DNA of 64,000 nucleotides. It comes from Lentisphaeria bacterium. Its GTDB lineage: Bacteria > Verrucomicrobiota > Lentisphaeria > Victivallales > UBA1829. Both the position numbers and the translations under genes were made by a program. Under the pieces are notes generated by a model. It ran no database searches. It saw nothing but the letters and a program-made list of their open reading frames with translations, and had not been told where the DNA came from. This document shows positions 53,163-61,115 of this stretch, piece after piece (positions within the stretch are counted from its first letter, which is position 1; each line of letters opens with the position of its first letter). The stretch is taken from assembly GCA_017456805.1 (NCBI GenBank), contig JAFTIQ010000022.1:67930-131929 (forward strand), in the 5' to 3' direction.

Positions 53163-54953
53163 ATGGAAGCAAAAGAACTGAGAAATAAATTTCTCGAATT
53201 TTTCAAAAGCAAAGGCCATGCCGTCATCCGCAGCGCACCGCTGATCCCGGATAACGACCCCACAGTTCTCTTTACAACAGCAGGAATGCATCCCCTCGTT
53301 CCTTATCTTCTGGGAGCATCCCATCCCGCAGGAAAACGCTTGACGGACGTTCAGAAATGTATCCGTACCGGAGATATTGATGAAGTCGGCGATCCCGTTC
53401 ACCTGACCTTTTTTGAAATGCTCGGAAACTGGTCCCTCGGCGATTATTTCAAAGAAACTGCCATCAGGAACAGTTTCGAATTCCTCACCTCCAAAGAATG
53501 GCTGGGGATCCCTGTGGAACGCCTCGCATTCACCGTCTTCGCCGGCGATGATTCTGTCCCCTTCGATGAAGAGGCATTCAACCTCTGGCGTTCCCTCGGA
53601 GTCAGCGAAAAACGCATTGCAAAACTCGGCAGAGAAGATAACTGGTGGGGTCCCGCCGGTATGACCGGCCCCTGCGGTCCCGATACCGAAATGTTCTACT
53701 GGACAGGGCCCGATCCGGTTCCCGAAACCTTCGATCCCAAAAACAAACTCTGGGTCGAAATCTGGAATGACGTGTTCATGCAGTATAATAAAACTGCTGA
53801 CGGTGCATTCGAACCCCTGAAACAGTGCAACGTCGATACCGGTATGGGTGTGGAACGTGTCACCGCAATCCTTCAGGGTAAAAAGAGCTGCTACGATACA
53901 GAACTGTTCGCTCCTCTCTTCGCTGAAGTGGATAACCTCCGCGGTTTGACAGAAGCCCCTGCGGAACGTTCCAAATCCGAACGCATCATCGTGGAACACA
54001 TCCGTGCGGCAACCTTTATCATGGCTGACGGGATCACCCCCGGAAAAGTTGACCAGGCATACGTCCTGCGCCGTCTGATCCGCCGCGCTATCCGGGAAGC
54101 TCACCAGATCGGCATCCAGGGAAGCATCGCTGTCCCCCTCTCCAAAATCGTGATCGATAACTATGCAGAAGCTTATCCCGAACTGGAACAGTACCGCAGC
54201 AATATCCTGATGGAACTGGAAAAAGAAGAAGCTCTCTTCTCCAAGACTCTGGAAAACGGAACCATGGAATTTGAAAAATTCATCTCCCGCGTCCCGGCTC
54301 ACATCCAGAACAAAGTCGTCAGCGGAAAAAATGCTTTCTTCCTCTACGAAACCTTCGGCTTCCCCATCGAACTTACCGTGGAAATGGCTGCCGAAAAAGG
54401 CTTCACCGTCGATATGAAGGGATATGAAGAAGCATACCGCAAACATCAGGAACTTTCCCGCGCCGGTGCTGAAATGAAGTTCAAGGGCGGTCTTGCCGAC
54501 CACTCTGTGGAAACCTCTTATCTCCACACCGCAACCCACCTTCTGCATAAGGCTCTGCGGATGGTCCTCGGCGATCACGTCGCTCAGAAAGGTTCCAACA
54601 TCAACGCAGAACGTCTCCGCTTCGACTTCTCCCATCCGGCAAAAGTTACTCCCGAAGAACTCAAACAGGTGGAAGAAATCGTCAACAAAGCTATTGCGGA
54701 CAAACTGCCCATCATTTGCGAAGAAATGACTCTGGAAGAAGCCCGGCAGACCGGTGCAATCGGTTTGTTCGGCGATAAATACGGCGAACGGGTCAAAGTG
54801 TATTCCATGGGTGAATTCAGCAAAGAAATTTGCGGCGGCCCCCACGCAAACAACACCGGAGATCTGGTCGGTTTCCATATCATGAAGGAAGAAAGTTCCA
54901 GCAGCGGAATCCGCCGTATCAAAGCAAAAATCGACTTCAAACAGGAGGCATAA
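53163..54953 (+). CDS. alaS: Short alanine--tRNA ligase, lacking the C-Ala domain
   Basis: Class II alanyl-tRNA synthetase of 596 residues, whereas most bacterial AlaRSs have about 870. The catalytic domain (KFLEFFKSKGH, FFEMLGNWSLGDYFK, CNVDTGMGVERV), the tRNA-recognition region and the editing domain are present. All four zinc ligands of the editing site are kept: His455 and His459 (HTATH) and Cys557 and His561, although the usual CGGTH reads CGGPH. The protein ends 35 residues later, at RRIKAKIDFKQEA, without the coiled coil and C-Ala domain. Codons resemble the ribosomal-protein genes, suggesting high expression. STAS gene two bases downstream. Confidence 0.94.
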   Translation: MEAKELRNKFLEFFKSKGHAVIRSAPLIPDNDPTVLFTTAGMHPLVPYLLGASHPAGKRLTDVQKCIRTGDIDEVGDPVHLTFFEMLGNWSLGDYFKETAIRNSFEFLTSKEWLGIPVERLAFTVFAGDDSVPFDEEAFNLWRSLGVSEKRIAKLGREDNWWGPAGMTGPCGPDTEMFYWTGPDPVPETFDPKNKLWVEIWNDVFMQYNKTADGAFEPLKQCNVDTGMGVERVTAILQGKKSCYDTELFAPLFAEVDNLRGLTEAPAERSKSERIIVEHIRAATFIMADGITPGKVDQAYVLRRLIRRAIREAHQIGIQGSIAVPLSKIVIDNYAEAYPELEQYRSNILMELEKEEALFSKTLENGTMEFEKFISRVPAHIQNKVVSGKNAFFLYETFGFPIELTVEMAAEKGFTVDMKGYEEAYRKHQELSRAGAEMKFKGGLADHSVETSYLHTATHLLHKALRMVLGDHVAQKGSNINAERLRFDFSHPAKVTPEELKQVEEIVNKAIADKLPIICEEMTLEEARQTGAIGLFGDKYGERVKVYSMGEFSKEICGGPHANNTGDLVGFHIMKEESSSSGIRRIKAKIDFKQEA

Positions 54954-54955
54954 TC

Positions 54956-55441
54956 ATGGCAGCGGTCATTACCATTACCAATAAAGGAACAGATTATTAT
55001 GTAACGGTCAGTGGCCGTGCAACGTTTGAACATGCCCCCCAGCTGCGTTCTCTGGCTAAAACGCTGGAGAACGCTTCTTACAGTTCCATCAATGTGGACC
55101 TCGGACAATGCATCGGTATGGACAGCACCTTTATGGGAATTCTTTCCATGCTTGGTTTGAACGCCCGGAAAATCAGCGTTCCCATGACCATTTACAACGC
55201 AGGTGATATGAACAAAGATCTCCTGTTCGGACTCGGTTTGAAGAAGCTTTTCGTATATAAAGATGAAGCAATGGCTTCCGGCGATACAGGCTGGAGCTCA
55301 GAAGAAACCGTCGCCAAAGGTATGGATGCCCGCACCGTGCTGGAAGCTCATCAGACCCTGATGGATGCCGACGAAGGTAATATCAAGAAATTTGAAAAAG
55401 TCGTGGCAATGGTCCAGAAGGATATTGATAAGAAAAAGTAA
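54956..55441 (+). CDS. STAS-domain protein (anti-sigma factor antagonist-like)
   Basis: 161 residues. The first ~100 form a STAS domain: VSGRATFEHAPQLRSLAK, INVDLGQCIGMDSTFMGILSML, with the phospho-acceptor-type Ser57 in the DSTFMG loop. The remaining ~60 residues are helical and charged (ARTVLEAHQTLMDADEGNIKKFEKVVAMVQKDIDKKK), unlike the minimal SpoIIAA. It could regulate an anti-sigma kinase, but no RsbW-like or PP2C gene is nearby. CAGGAGG precedes the ATG, two bases after alaS; co-transcription with alaS is likely. Confidence 0.9.
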   Translation: MAAVITITNKGTDYYVTVSGRATFEHAPQLRSLAKTLENASYSSINVDLGQCIGMDSTFMGILSMLGLNARKISVPMTIYNAGDMNKDLLFGLGLKKLFVYKDEAMASGDTGWSSEETVAKGMDARTVLEAHQTLMDADEGNIKKFEKVVAMVQKDIDKKK

Positions 55442-55471
55442 GTTTTTCTTCAGGGGTCAGGTTCTATAGGA

Positions 55472-55498
55472 TTCAACCTGTTCAACCTGTTCGACCTG
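55472..55498 (+). repeat. Tandem 9-base repeat, three copies
   Basis: TTCAACCTG, TTCAACCTG and TTCGACCTG in direct succession, 30 bases after the STAS gene. The 286-base gap from 55442 to 55727 otherwise holds hairpins (listed) and no gene that I can see. Confidence 0.75.
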
Positions 55499-55635
55499 TT
55501 TTCCAGGCTCCCGTGGATTTCTCCTCAGATAATCCAGGCGAGCCTGTTTCATTTTTTCCCGGATTCCACTGTTCTGAACAACCTGTTTTCCGGCAGTCCG
55601 TAAAAACTGGTCCAATAAATAATTATTACTTGAGC

Positions 55636-55671
55636 AAAAAAAAACGTTTCATCATAAATGATCAAACGTTT
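55636..55671 (-). terminator. Rho-independent terminator of the GH20 gene
   Basis: On the minus strand AAACGTTT (55671-55664) and AAACGTTT (55649-55642) form the ends of a 14-base stem with one mismatch, followed by a nine-T run (55644-55636). Confidence 0.75.
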
Positions 55672-55676
55672 CTGAC

Positions 55677-55707
55677 GGCAAAGCAGATCCGTATAATCTG
55701 CTTTGCC
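55677..55707. repeat. Perfect 12-base hairpin after the GH20 gene
   Basis: GGCAAAGCAGAT (55677-55688) pairs perfectly with ATCTGCTTTGCC (55696-55707) around a 7-base loop. It lacks a T run on either side, so it is more likely an RNA 3'-end stabiliser or processing structure preceding the true terminator. Confidence 0.6.
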
Positions 55708-55727
55708 TGGAAATAATTTGTTTCAGA

Positions 55728-57584
55728 TTATTTCTGTTTTTCGAGCTGGATTCTGACAGAGCTCTTGAGATATGCCTTGGTCCGATCCTGGAACGCATCA
55801 AGGATCTTCTGGAATCCGAGAAACGCAAAGGTTGCATCCGGAGCCAGAATGTGATCTGCTCTCCAGACTTCGCCTGTAACACTGGAAATTCCTTTCGGCA
55901 CATAAGTTCCCTTATCGGTGGTCACGGAAACATAGGAAATGCCCTGTCCGCCGTAGCCCTCAGCAGAAATTTCGATCTCGCTGGGAGAAATATTTTTCGG
56001 AATAAAGTAGGTCATGGTGTACAAAGCTTCGTTCTTATGCTTGAAGACACCGGCTGCGACATCGATCCACTTTCCGCCGGCACGAAGACGGATCGTGATT
56101 CTTTCCGCTCCGAAAAGATCTGCCAGTGAGTAAAGCACATCCACTCTGCCGCAGGTCTCCATCTTTTCTTCGAAATCCGCAATATTTTTGAGGAAGCCTT
56201 CTTGAAGAGAACGGAAGAATGCGGCATCCCGTGCGGTACGGATCTGTTTGCAGGCTGCAATGTTCCGTTCCCAGACAGCTGCAATATCAGCTGCGATCTC
56301 GTCAAAAGATTCCGTTTCCTGACCGTTCAGCATCTTGTAGGATGCGATCTGAAGCCGTTCGGCAGCTTCCTGCATCAGCAAGTCTGCAATGATATCGTCC
56401 ACGATCATTCCGGCGAAGGTTCCGGAGAACTGATCCTGATACTTCAACAAAATCCCGGCAATGGTTCTCAACCCGCGCATGTGTTCCCAGTTGGGACCGT
56501 CAAAGGGATGCAGAGTCATTGTGGAAGGACCGATCTTGCGGCCTTTTCCGTAAAATTCCAGATACTGCTCAATCGCATGAAGGAAGATTTCATCTTCAGT
56601 TTCAAAGAGATTGGACATTGCGGAGTGGAGGATCATTTCGGAAGAACCTTCCGCATCATCGCTCCACAATGCACCGGTCGCGGCAATGATCGGGAAATAT
56701 TTCTGCATCAAGCGGTCTTTTTTCTCCCAGGTGGTGAGAATCCCGCCCATACATTTTTTCCCTTGAACAGAAGCGGTCAGAGTTTCAATATTGCTCCAGT
56801 GATAATCTGCCGGAGCGATCACATAGTCAAATCCTTCTTTTTCATAATAGGAATGACGGTCACAGAAATCAAGGTTGGTGAAATGCCCCTTCCACTGAAC
56901 TGCATTCATCTGATACTGCCAGTTCACCATGATGATATCCCGGGGGAACTTCTTGAACACATCCGGATAGAGTTCAATCATATCGTCCCACATCATCATG
57001 CGCTTGCCAAGTTTTCCGGTAACAACAGAGTGGCAGAAAAGGATATGATCCCCGTAAAGTGCCTGTTCTCCATCATAGGTTTTTGCCTTTTCCGCACACT
57101 TTTCGCAGTATCCGATATTGAACGATTCATCTCCGCCGATATGAAGATATTTTGACGGAAAGAGTTCCGCTACTTCGGAGAAATATGCTTCCAGAAATTC
57201 TCTGGTTTCCGGAAGAGACGGACAGAATTCCATTTTGGGAGATGCCCAGAATCTGCCGATCTTATCCCCGCGCAATTCGCAAAGATGCTGATACTTTTTG
57301 TTTTCCAGCAGCAATTCTGCATGACCGATACTTGCAAGCCCGGGGATAATATCAATCCCGCGGGTTTCTGCATATTTTACAATCTTTTTGATCTGATCCG
57401 GACTGTATCCATCCTTTGCGCCAATGTCAAAAGTCTTTGTCCGGACACGCCATTCCAAATAAAGAAAAAGCGTATTGTAGTCTTTTTCCGCAATAAAGTC
57501 AATGAACTGGAAAATAAAATTCATTGATTCCATCTGACGGGCAAGGTCAAGCTGAACAGCCTTGATCTCAAAATTTGTTTTCAT
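55728..57584 (-). CDS. GH20 beta-N-acetylhexosaminidase, cytoplasmic
   Basis: Glycoside hydrolase family 20 enzyme of 618 residues that should remove terminal N-acetylglucosamine or N-acetylgalactosamine. The catalytic Asp-Glu pair is Asp152-Glu153 in YLHIGGDES. Other barrel landmarks are GIDIIPGLASIGHAE and NWQYQMNAVQW. There is no signal peptide and no N-terminal GH20b domain, so the substrate is probably an imported oligosaccharide. The C-terminal third is helical, then beta. GAGGA lies nine bases before the ATG at 57584. Its own promoter is at 57635-57662. Confidence 0.9.
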   Translation of the reverse strand: MKTNFEIKAVQLDLARQMESMNFIFQFIDFIAEKDYNTLFLYLEWRVRTKTFDIGAKDGYSPDQIKKIVKYAETRGIDIIPGLASIGHAELLLENKKYQHLCELRGDKIGRFWASPKMEFCPSLPETREFLEAYFSEVAELFPSKYLHIGGDESFNIGYCEKCAEKAKTYDGEQALYGDHILFCHSVVTGKLGKRMMMWDDMIELYPDVFKKFPRDIIMVNWQYQMNAVQWKGHFTNLDFCDRHSYYEKEGFDYVIAPADYHWSNIETLTASVQGKKCMGGILTTWEKKDRLMQKYFPIIAATGALWSDDAEGSSEMILHSAMSNLFETEDEIFLHAIEQYLEFYGKGRKIGPSTMTLHPFDGPNWEHMRGLRTIAGILLKYQDQFSGTFAGMIVDDIIADLLMQEAAERLQIASYKMLNGQETESFDEIAADIAAVWERNIAACKQIRTARDAAFFRSLQEGFLKNIADFEEKMETCGRVDVLYSLADLFGAERITIRLRAGGKWIDVAAGVFKHKNEALYTMTYFIPKNISPSEIEISAEGYGGQGISYVSVTTDKGTYVPKGISSVTGEVWRADHILAPDATFAFLGFQKILDAFQDRTKAYLKSSVRIQLEKQK

Positions 57585-57634
57585 GATAATTCATCCTCAG
57601 TTATTTAAGGTAATTCTCTTTGTATGTTCGGAAT

Positions 57635-57662
57635 AATATATCCCGTTTCAACTGATTTTCCA
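57635..57662 (-). promoter_or_regulatory. Promoter of the GH20 gene
   Basis: Minus strand: TGGAAA (57662-57657) and TATATT (57640-57635) at 16 bases, in the 133-base gap before the Sel1 gene. Confidence 0.5.
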
Positions 57663-57717
57663 GAAGATTAATGAAAAATATCAAAGAAAATCAATCGAAA
57701 TCTGTGATAAAGCCCCG

Positions 57718-58338
57718 TTATTTCCGGAGAGATTCCAATTTTCTCCCGGCAGCAGGCATCCCCGCATCCGCAGCCTTTTTGTAAAGCTCCGCCGCTTTCG
57801 CAAGATCCAATGTCACTCCGCGCCCGAATTCATAGCATTCTGCAAGATTGAACACCGCCGGAATATACCCCTGATCAGCAGCAGCTTGAAACAGCTCCGA
57901 TGCCTTCTTGAAATCCGGGGAAACCCCTTTCCCATTATAATAACAGACCCCCAGATTGCTGACGGCTGAAACCAGCCCTTTATCGGCAGCACTTTGAAAC
58001 AGTTCCGCTGCTTTTGCAAAATCCTGTTTCACACCGCGTCCGCTGAAATAACATAAACCCAGCGCATTTTGCGCATGCATGTTCCCCTGCTGAGCCGCCC
58101 GCTGATACCATACAGCCGCCTCAACATCATTTTTCTCCGTATCTTTTCCCTCGGCATAACATTTTCCAACAAGAAATTGCGCTTCCGCATCCCCCTGTTC
58201 CGCTGAGGCAACCAATTCCCGGAACATGGCATTTCCCGTCACCTCATCCCCTGTCTCAAAAAAGAAAACCGCCCCCGCAATAACAAGAACGATACAGACA
58301 GCCGCAATCCAAAGAGTTTTCCGATGTTTATTTTCCAT
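57718..58338 (-). CDS. Membrane-anchored Sel1-repeat protein
   Basis: 206 residues. An N-terminal hydrophobic segment (TLWIAAVCIVLVIAGAVFFF) acts as membrane anchor or uncleaved signal, followed by about four Sel1-like (SLR) repeats, each with A-x-x-LG-x-CY-x-x-G-x-GV (for example AQNALGLCYFSGRGVKQDFAKAAELFQSAA). Such solenoids bind other proteins. The ATG at 58338 has AAAGGAA seven bases upstream; two earlier in-frame starts would lie within or beyond this Shine-Dalgarno region. No partner is evident nearby. Confidence 0.88.
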   Translation of the reverse strand: MENKHRKTLWIAAVCIVLVIAGAVFFFETGDEVTGNAMFRELVASAEQGDAEAQFLVGKCYAEGKDTEKNDVEAAVWYQRAAQQGNMHAQNALGLCYFSGRGVKQDFAKAAELFQSAADKGLVSAVSNLGVCYYNGKGVSPDFKKASELFQAAADQGYIPAVFNLAECYEFGRGVTLDLAKAAELYKKAADAGMPAAGRKLESLRK

Positions 58339-58371
58339 TTTCAGATTCCTTTCCATCACTGATTGGGAAAT

Positions 58372-58400
58372 AATATATCCACTGATGGGGAATATTCCAA
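58372..58400 (-). promoter_or_regulatory. Promoter of the Sel1-repeat gene
   Basis: Minus strand: TTGGAA (58400-58395) and TATATT (58377-58372) at 17 bases; leader about 27 bases. Confidence 0.55.
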
Positions 58401-58464
58401 CACCTCTTTGCAAAAAAAACAGAAAAAGAAATGATTTCTGCGAAAAATATTTTAAAACAGGGAC

Positions 58465-58492
58465 TTGTAATTTTGAAAAGATATGCTACATT
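58465..58492 (+). promoter_or_regulatory. Promoter of rplM-rpsI-argC
   Basis: TTGTAA (58465-58470) and TACATT (58487-58492) at 16 bases, with TGC extended -10. It is divergent from the Sel1 gene and leaves a leader of about 155 bases before rplM. Confidence 0.55.
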
Positions 58493-58538
58493 ATATAGAT
58501 CTGCATGTGTACAACCCGATCACACGGCAGAGGTATAA

Positions 58539-58629
58539 GAAACTGAGTTTTCTGGCGGAAACAGAAGTTTCGCAAAAATCGTGGTTATCCGGGGAGGCTC
58601 GGATGCCGGAAAAGGGATTGAAAAATCCC
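58539..58629 (+). promoter_or_regulatory. Structured leader of the rplM operon
   Basis: Two elements: GAAACT (58539-58544) pairs with AGTTTC (58566-58571), enclosing a second GTTT/AAAC helix; and GGGATT-GAAA-AATCCC (58614-58629) forms a perfect hairpin with a GAAA tetraloop, 26 bases before the rplM ATG. Ribosomal-protein operons are often controlled by such leaders; control by L13 is an inference. Confidence 0.45.
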
Positions 58630-58655
58630 ATTGAAAAATTCGGAGAAAATGTAAA

Positions 58656-59084
58656 ATGAAGACCTATTTGGCGAAACCTGGCGAAATTGAACGCAAACAC
58701 GTTGTGTTCGATGCTGCAGGAGTTCCCCTTGGACGTCTTGCAGTCAAAATTGCAAACGCCCTCCGCGGAAAAGACAAACCCACCTATACCCCTCATGTTG
58801 ACACCGGTATCTATGCCATCGTCATCAATGCGGAAAAAGTCCTCCTCACCGGCGCAAAGAACGTGAAGAAGGAATACGAAAAGTACACCGGCTACCGCAG
58901 CGGACGTAAAGTCATCACCGCTAAGGAAGTCCGTGCAAACAATCCGGAACGCATGATCCGTGACGCTGTCTGGGGAATGATGCCCGACACCCGCCTGGGA
59001 CGCGCTCAGTTCCGTAAACTCAGAGTCTATGCAGGCGCAGAACATCCGCACGCTGCACAGAAACCCGAAATTGCTGAAATCTAA
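58656..59084 (+). CDS. rplM: 50S ribosomal protein L13
   Basis: 142 residues, the full family length. Landmarks: VVFDAAGVPLGRLAVKIANALRGKDKPTYTPHVDTG, VLLTGAKNVKKEYEKYTGYRSG, and NPERMIRDAVWGMMPDTRLGR. rplM and rpsI are adjacent here (11-base gap), as in most bacteria. CGGAGAA precedes the ATG. Arginine is coded mainly by CGC/CGT. Confidence 0.98.
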   Translation: MKTYLAKPGEIERKHVVFDAAGVPLGRLAVKIANALRGKDKPTYTPHVDTGIYAIVINAEKVLLTGAKNVKKEYEKYTGYRSGRKVITAKEVRANNPERMIRDAVWGMMPDTRLGRAQFRKLRVYAGAEHPHAAQKPEIAEI

Positions 59085-59095
59085 GGAGAACCCGA

Positions 59096-59485
59096 ATGAG
59101 CAATGAAATCTGCACAACCGGTCGCCGCAAATCTGCCAGCGCAAGCGTTCGTCTCTCTGAAGGCACAGGCAAGATCGTCGTCAACGGCGTCGAATTCGAA
59201 AAATATTTCCAGACAGAAGCTCTCCGCGGCTATATCTGCCAGCCCCTCGCTGCAACCGGTTACACCGGTAAAGTGAACGTCCGCGCCAATATCCTCGGCG
59301 GCGGTAAAGCTGGTCAGGCAGGCGCTCTCCGCCACGGTATCGCTCGCGCTCTCCTCGTCCTCGATGAAAATGTCAAACAGGTTCTCAAGGACAACGGAAT
59401 GCTGACCCGCGATTCCCGTGAAAAGGAACGTAAGAAACCCGGTCAGCCCGGCGCAAGAAGACGCTTCCAGTTCTCCAAACGCTAA
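59096..59485 (+). CDS. rpsI: 30S ribosomal protein S9
   Basis: 129 residues. TGRRKSASASVRL at the N-terminus, GGGKAGQAGALRHGIARALL in the middle, and the conserved C-terminal GARRRFQFSKR that reaches the ribosomal P site. It is 15 bases before argC. Confidence 0.98.
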   Translation: MSNEICTTGRRKSASASVRLSEGTGKIVVNGVEFEKYFQTEALRGYICQPLAATGYTGKVNVRANILGGGKAGQAGALRHGIARALLVLDENVKQVLKDNGMLTRDSREKERKKPGQPGARRRFQFSKR

Positions 59486-59500
59486 TCGGAGAATTATACG

Positions 59501-60529
59501 ATGTCGAAGATCCGTGTTGCTATCGTTGGTGCATCTGGTTACGCAGGAGAAGAACTCATCCGAATTCTTCTCCGCCATCCCCAAGTCGAACTCAAAGTCA
59601 TCACCTCCCGTTCAAACGCAGGAAAACCTGTCTCAGATGTTTTCCCGAAATTCTATGGTGTGCCTCTTGAATTCTCCGCTCCGGATGTGGATCAGATCGC
59701 AGCTGAATGTGACGCTGCATTCCTGGCACTTCCTCATGGTCTTGCCTCGGAATTCGCAATGCCCCTCATCGAAAAAGGGGTGCGCGTCTTCGACATCAGC
59801 GCTGATTTCCGCTTGAAATCCACGGCAAAATATCAGGAATACTACGGAAAGCCCCACCCGGCTCCCGAACTGCTCAAAGAAGCAGTCTATGGTCAGCCTG
59901 AACGTTACCGTGAACAGATCCGGAACGCACGCTTCATCGCGTGCCCCGGATGCTACCCCACAAGCATTATCCTCGCAACCGCACCTCTCCTGCAGGCAGG
60001 TCTTGTCAAAGCAGAGGATATCGTGGTTGCCAGTATGAGCGGAGTTTCCGGAGCAGGCAGAAAAGTCGACCTTGCCTACATCTTCCCGGAATGTAACGAA
60101 AGTATCCGCGCTTATGGTGCTGTCGGACACCGTCACCTGCCCGAAATCGAACAGGAACTCGCGTTCGCCGCAGGCGTCCCCGAACTCAGCATCAATTTCA
60201 TCCCCCATCTTGCTCCCATGAATCGCGGAATCAATTCCACGATCATCCTGAAACCAACTGAAAAATTCAGTATTGAAGCTGTAACTGAAATTTATACAAA
60301 GACTTACGGAAACGAACGTTATGTCAAGGTCCTTCCGGCAGGAAAGCTGCCTGATACCAAGCACGTCTTCATGACAAACAGCTGTGAAATCGGTTATGCA
60401 TACGATAAACACACCAATAAGCTGATTGTCTGCAGCTGCATTGACAATTTGACAAAAGGCGCATCCGGTCAGGCTGTTCAGGCCATGAACATCCGGTTCG
60501 GTCTTGCGGAATCCGCAGGTCTTGATTGA
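59501..60529 (+). CDS. argC: N-acetyl-gamma-glutamyl-phosphate reductase
   Basis: NADPH-dependent third step of arginine synthesis. 342 residues with the Rossmann N-terminus (VAIVGASGYAGEELIRILLRHP), LALPHGLASEFA, DISADFRL and the catalytic Cys in ACPGCYPTSIILATAPLL, plus PHLAPMNRGI and NLTKGASGQAVQAMN. No other arg gene is in the window besides argS. It is 15 bases after rpsI, so it probably rides on the ribosomal-protein transcript, an arrangement that ties arginine synthesis to growth. Confidence 0.97.
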   Translation: MSKIRVAIVGASGYAGEELIRILLRHPQVELKVITSRSNAGKPVSDVFPKFYGVPLEFSAPDVDQIAAECDAAFLALPHGLASEFAMPLIEKGVRVFDISADFRLKSTAKYQEYYGKPHPAPELLKEAVYGQPERYREQIRNARFIACPGCYPTSIILATAPLLQAGLVKAEDIVVASMSGVSGAGRKVDLAYIFPECNESIRAYGAVGHRHLPEIEQELAFAAGVPELSINFIPHLAPMNRGINSTIILKPTEKFSIEAVTEIYTKTYGNERYVKVLPAGKLPDTKHVFMTNSCEIGYAYDKHTNKLIVCSCIDNLTKGASGQAVQAMNIRFGLAESAGLD

Positions 60530-60540
60530 TCATCATATCC

Positions 60541-60580
60541 GATTCCGGAAAAACCGAACAAAAAAGGAATTTCCGGGATC
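60541..60580 (+). terminator. Hairpin after argC
   Basis: GATTCCGGAAA (60541-60551) pairs with TTTCCGGGATC (60570-60580) with one wobble. No T tract follows, so termination is uncertain. Confidence 0.4.
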
Positions 60581-60640
60581 TATAAAATAGTATGATCCAG
60601 TGAAAGACAGAAAAAAATTCAAAACACAGGAGTTATCATC

Positions 60641-60868
60641 ATGGCAGAAAGACTTTCCAAAGCAGAGTCAAATCTCAAAAAACTCAGAAGATCTCCCATC
60701 CCCATGACTTTTGTGAAAAAACAAAAGGGCGCATGGAACCACCAGAACTGGCTTGATTTTTTGGCTTATCTGGAAGAAAAACAGTATTTTCCGATTGACA
60801 CCGACAAAGTTGGACTTCTTCTGGAAGAAAAGAAGAAACAGTATCTGGAAAGTCAGGAAAAAGATTGA
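60641..60868 (+). CDS. Small basic protein of unknown function
   Basis: 75 residues, unrecognised. It has a good Shine-Dalgarno (CAGGAG) before the ATG and stands between the hairpin after argC and a terminator, so it looks like a real single-gene unit. The sequence is charged and mostly helical (SKAESNLKKLRRSPIPMTFV, then WNHQNWLDFLAYLEEKQYFPI, then LLLEEKKKQYL), with a Trp-rich central stretch and no signal or transmembrane segment. The middle could form a small winged-helix-like or helical hairpin unit; this is a guess. Confidence 0.7.
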   Translation: MAERLSKAESNLKKLRRSPIPMTFVKKQKGAWNHQNWLDFLAYLEEKQYFPIDTDKVGLLLEEKKKQYLESQEKD

Positions 60869-60919
60869 GAAGATCTGCAGAAATGCAAGCGAAAGCGTAT
60901 TTCTGAATAAGATACCACG

Positions 60920-60950
60920 AACAGAAAATGGAGCTGCATTTTCTGTTTTT
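60920..60950 (+). terminator. Rho-independent terminator
   Basis: CAGAAAATG (60922-60930) pairs perfectly with CATTTTCTG (60937-60945), loop of six, followed by five T. It closes the small-protein unit upstream of the rpmJ promoter. Confidence 0.8.
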
Positions 60951-60991
60951 CATAAAAACATGAAAAAAAGTGTTTTTTATTTAAAAAAAAC

Positions 60992-61019
60992 TTGAAAAAA
61001 GAAAAATCCGGTGTATATT
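60992..61019 (+). promoter_or_regulatory. Promoter of rpmJ-rpsM-rpsK-rpoA-rplQ
   Basis: TTGAAA (60992-60997) and TATATT (61014-61019) at 16 bases, with an A-rich upstream tract that could act as an UP element. The leader to rpmJ is about 125 bases. Confidence 0.65.
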
Positions 61020-61030
61020 AACCGGATAAA

Positions 61031-61115
61031 GCGTATACACCGCAATGCGTCGCGGCATTGACGGATTCCACTGTTTACGCAGAAATTAAGGTAAGATCCG
61101 GTATGGAGCCGGGTC
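61031..61115 (+). promoter_or_regulatory. Structured leader of the alpha operon
   Basis: Outer stem GCGTATAC (61031-61038) with GTTTACGC (61073-61080) and inner hairpin CAATGC (61043-61048) with GCATTG (61055-61060) nest together; a separate hairpin GATCCGG (61095-61101) with CCGGGTC (61109-61115) follows, one wobble. It precedes the rpmJ start by 36 bases. In E. coli the alpha operon leader is the target of S4; the gene for S4 is absent here, so the ligand is uncertain. Confidence 0.45.

Noticed and set aside
52251..54878. 875-codon open frame on the minus strand opposite nudC and alaS
   Set aside because: It is antisense to two well-supported enzyme genes, has a Phe/Cys/His-rich composition unlike the rest, and shows no recognisable domain; it follows from the codon bias of alaS.
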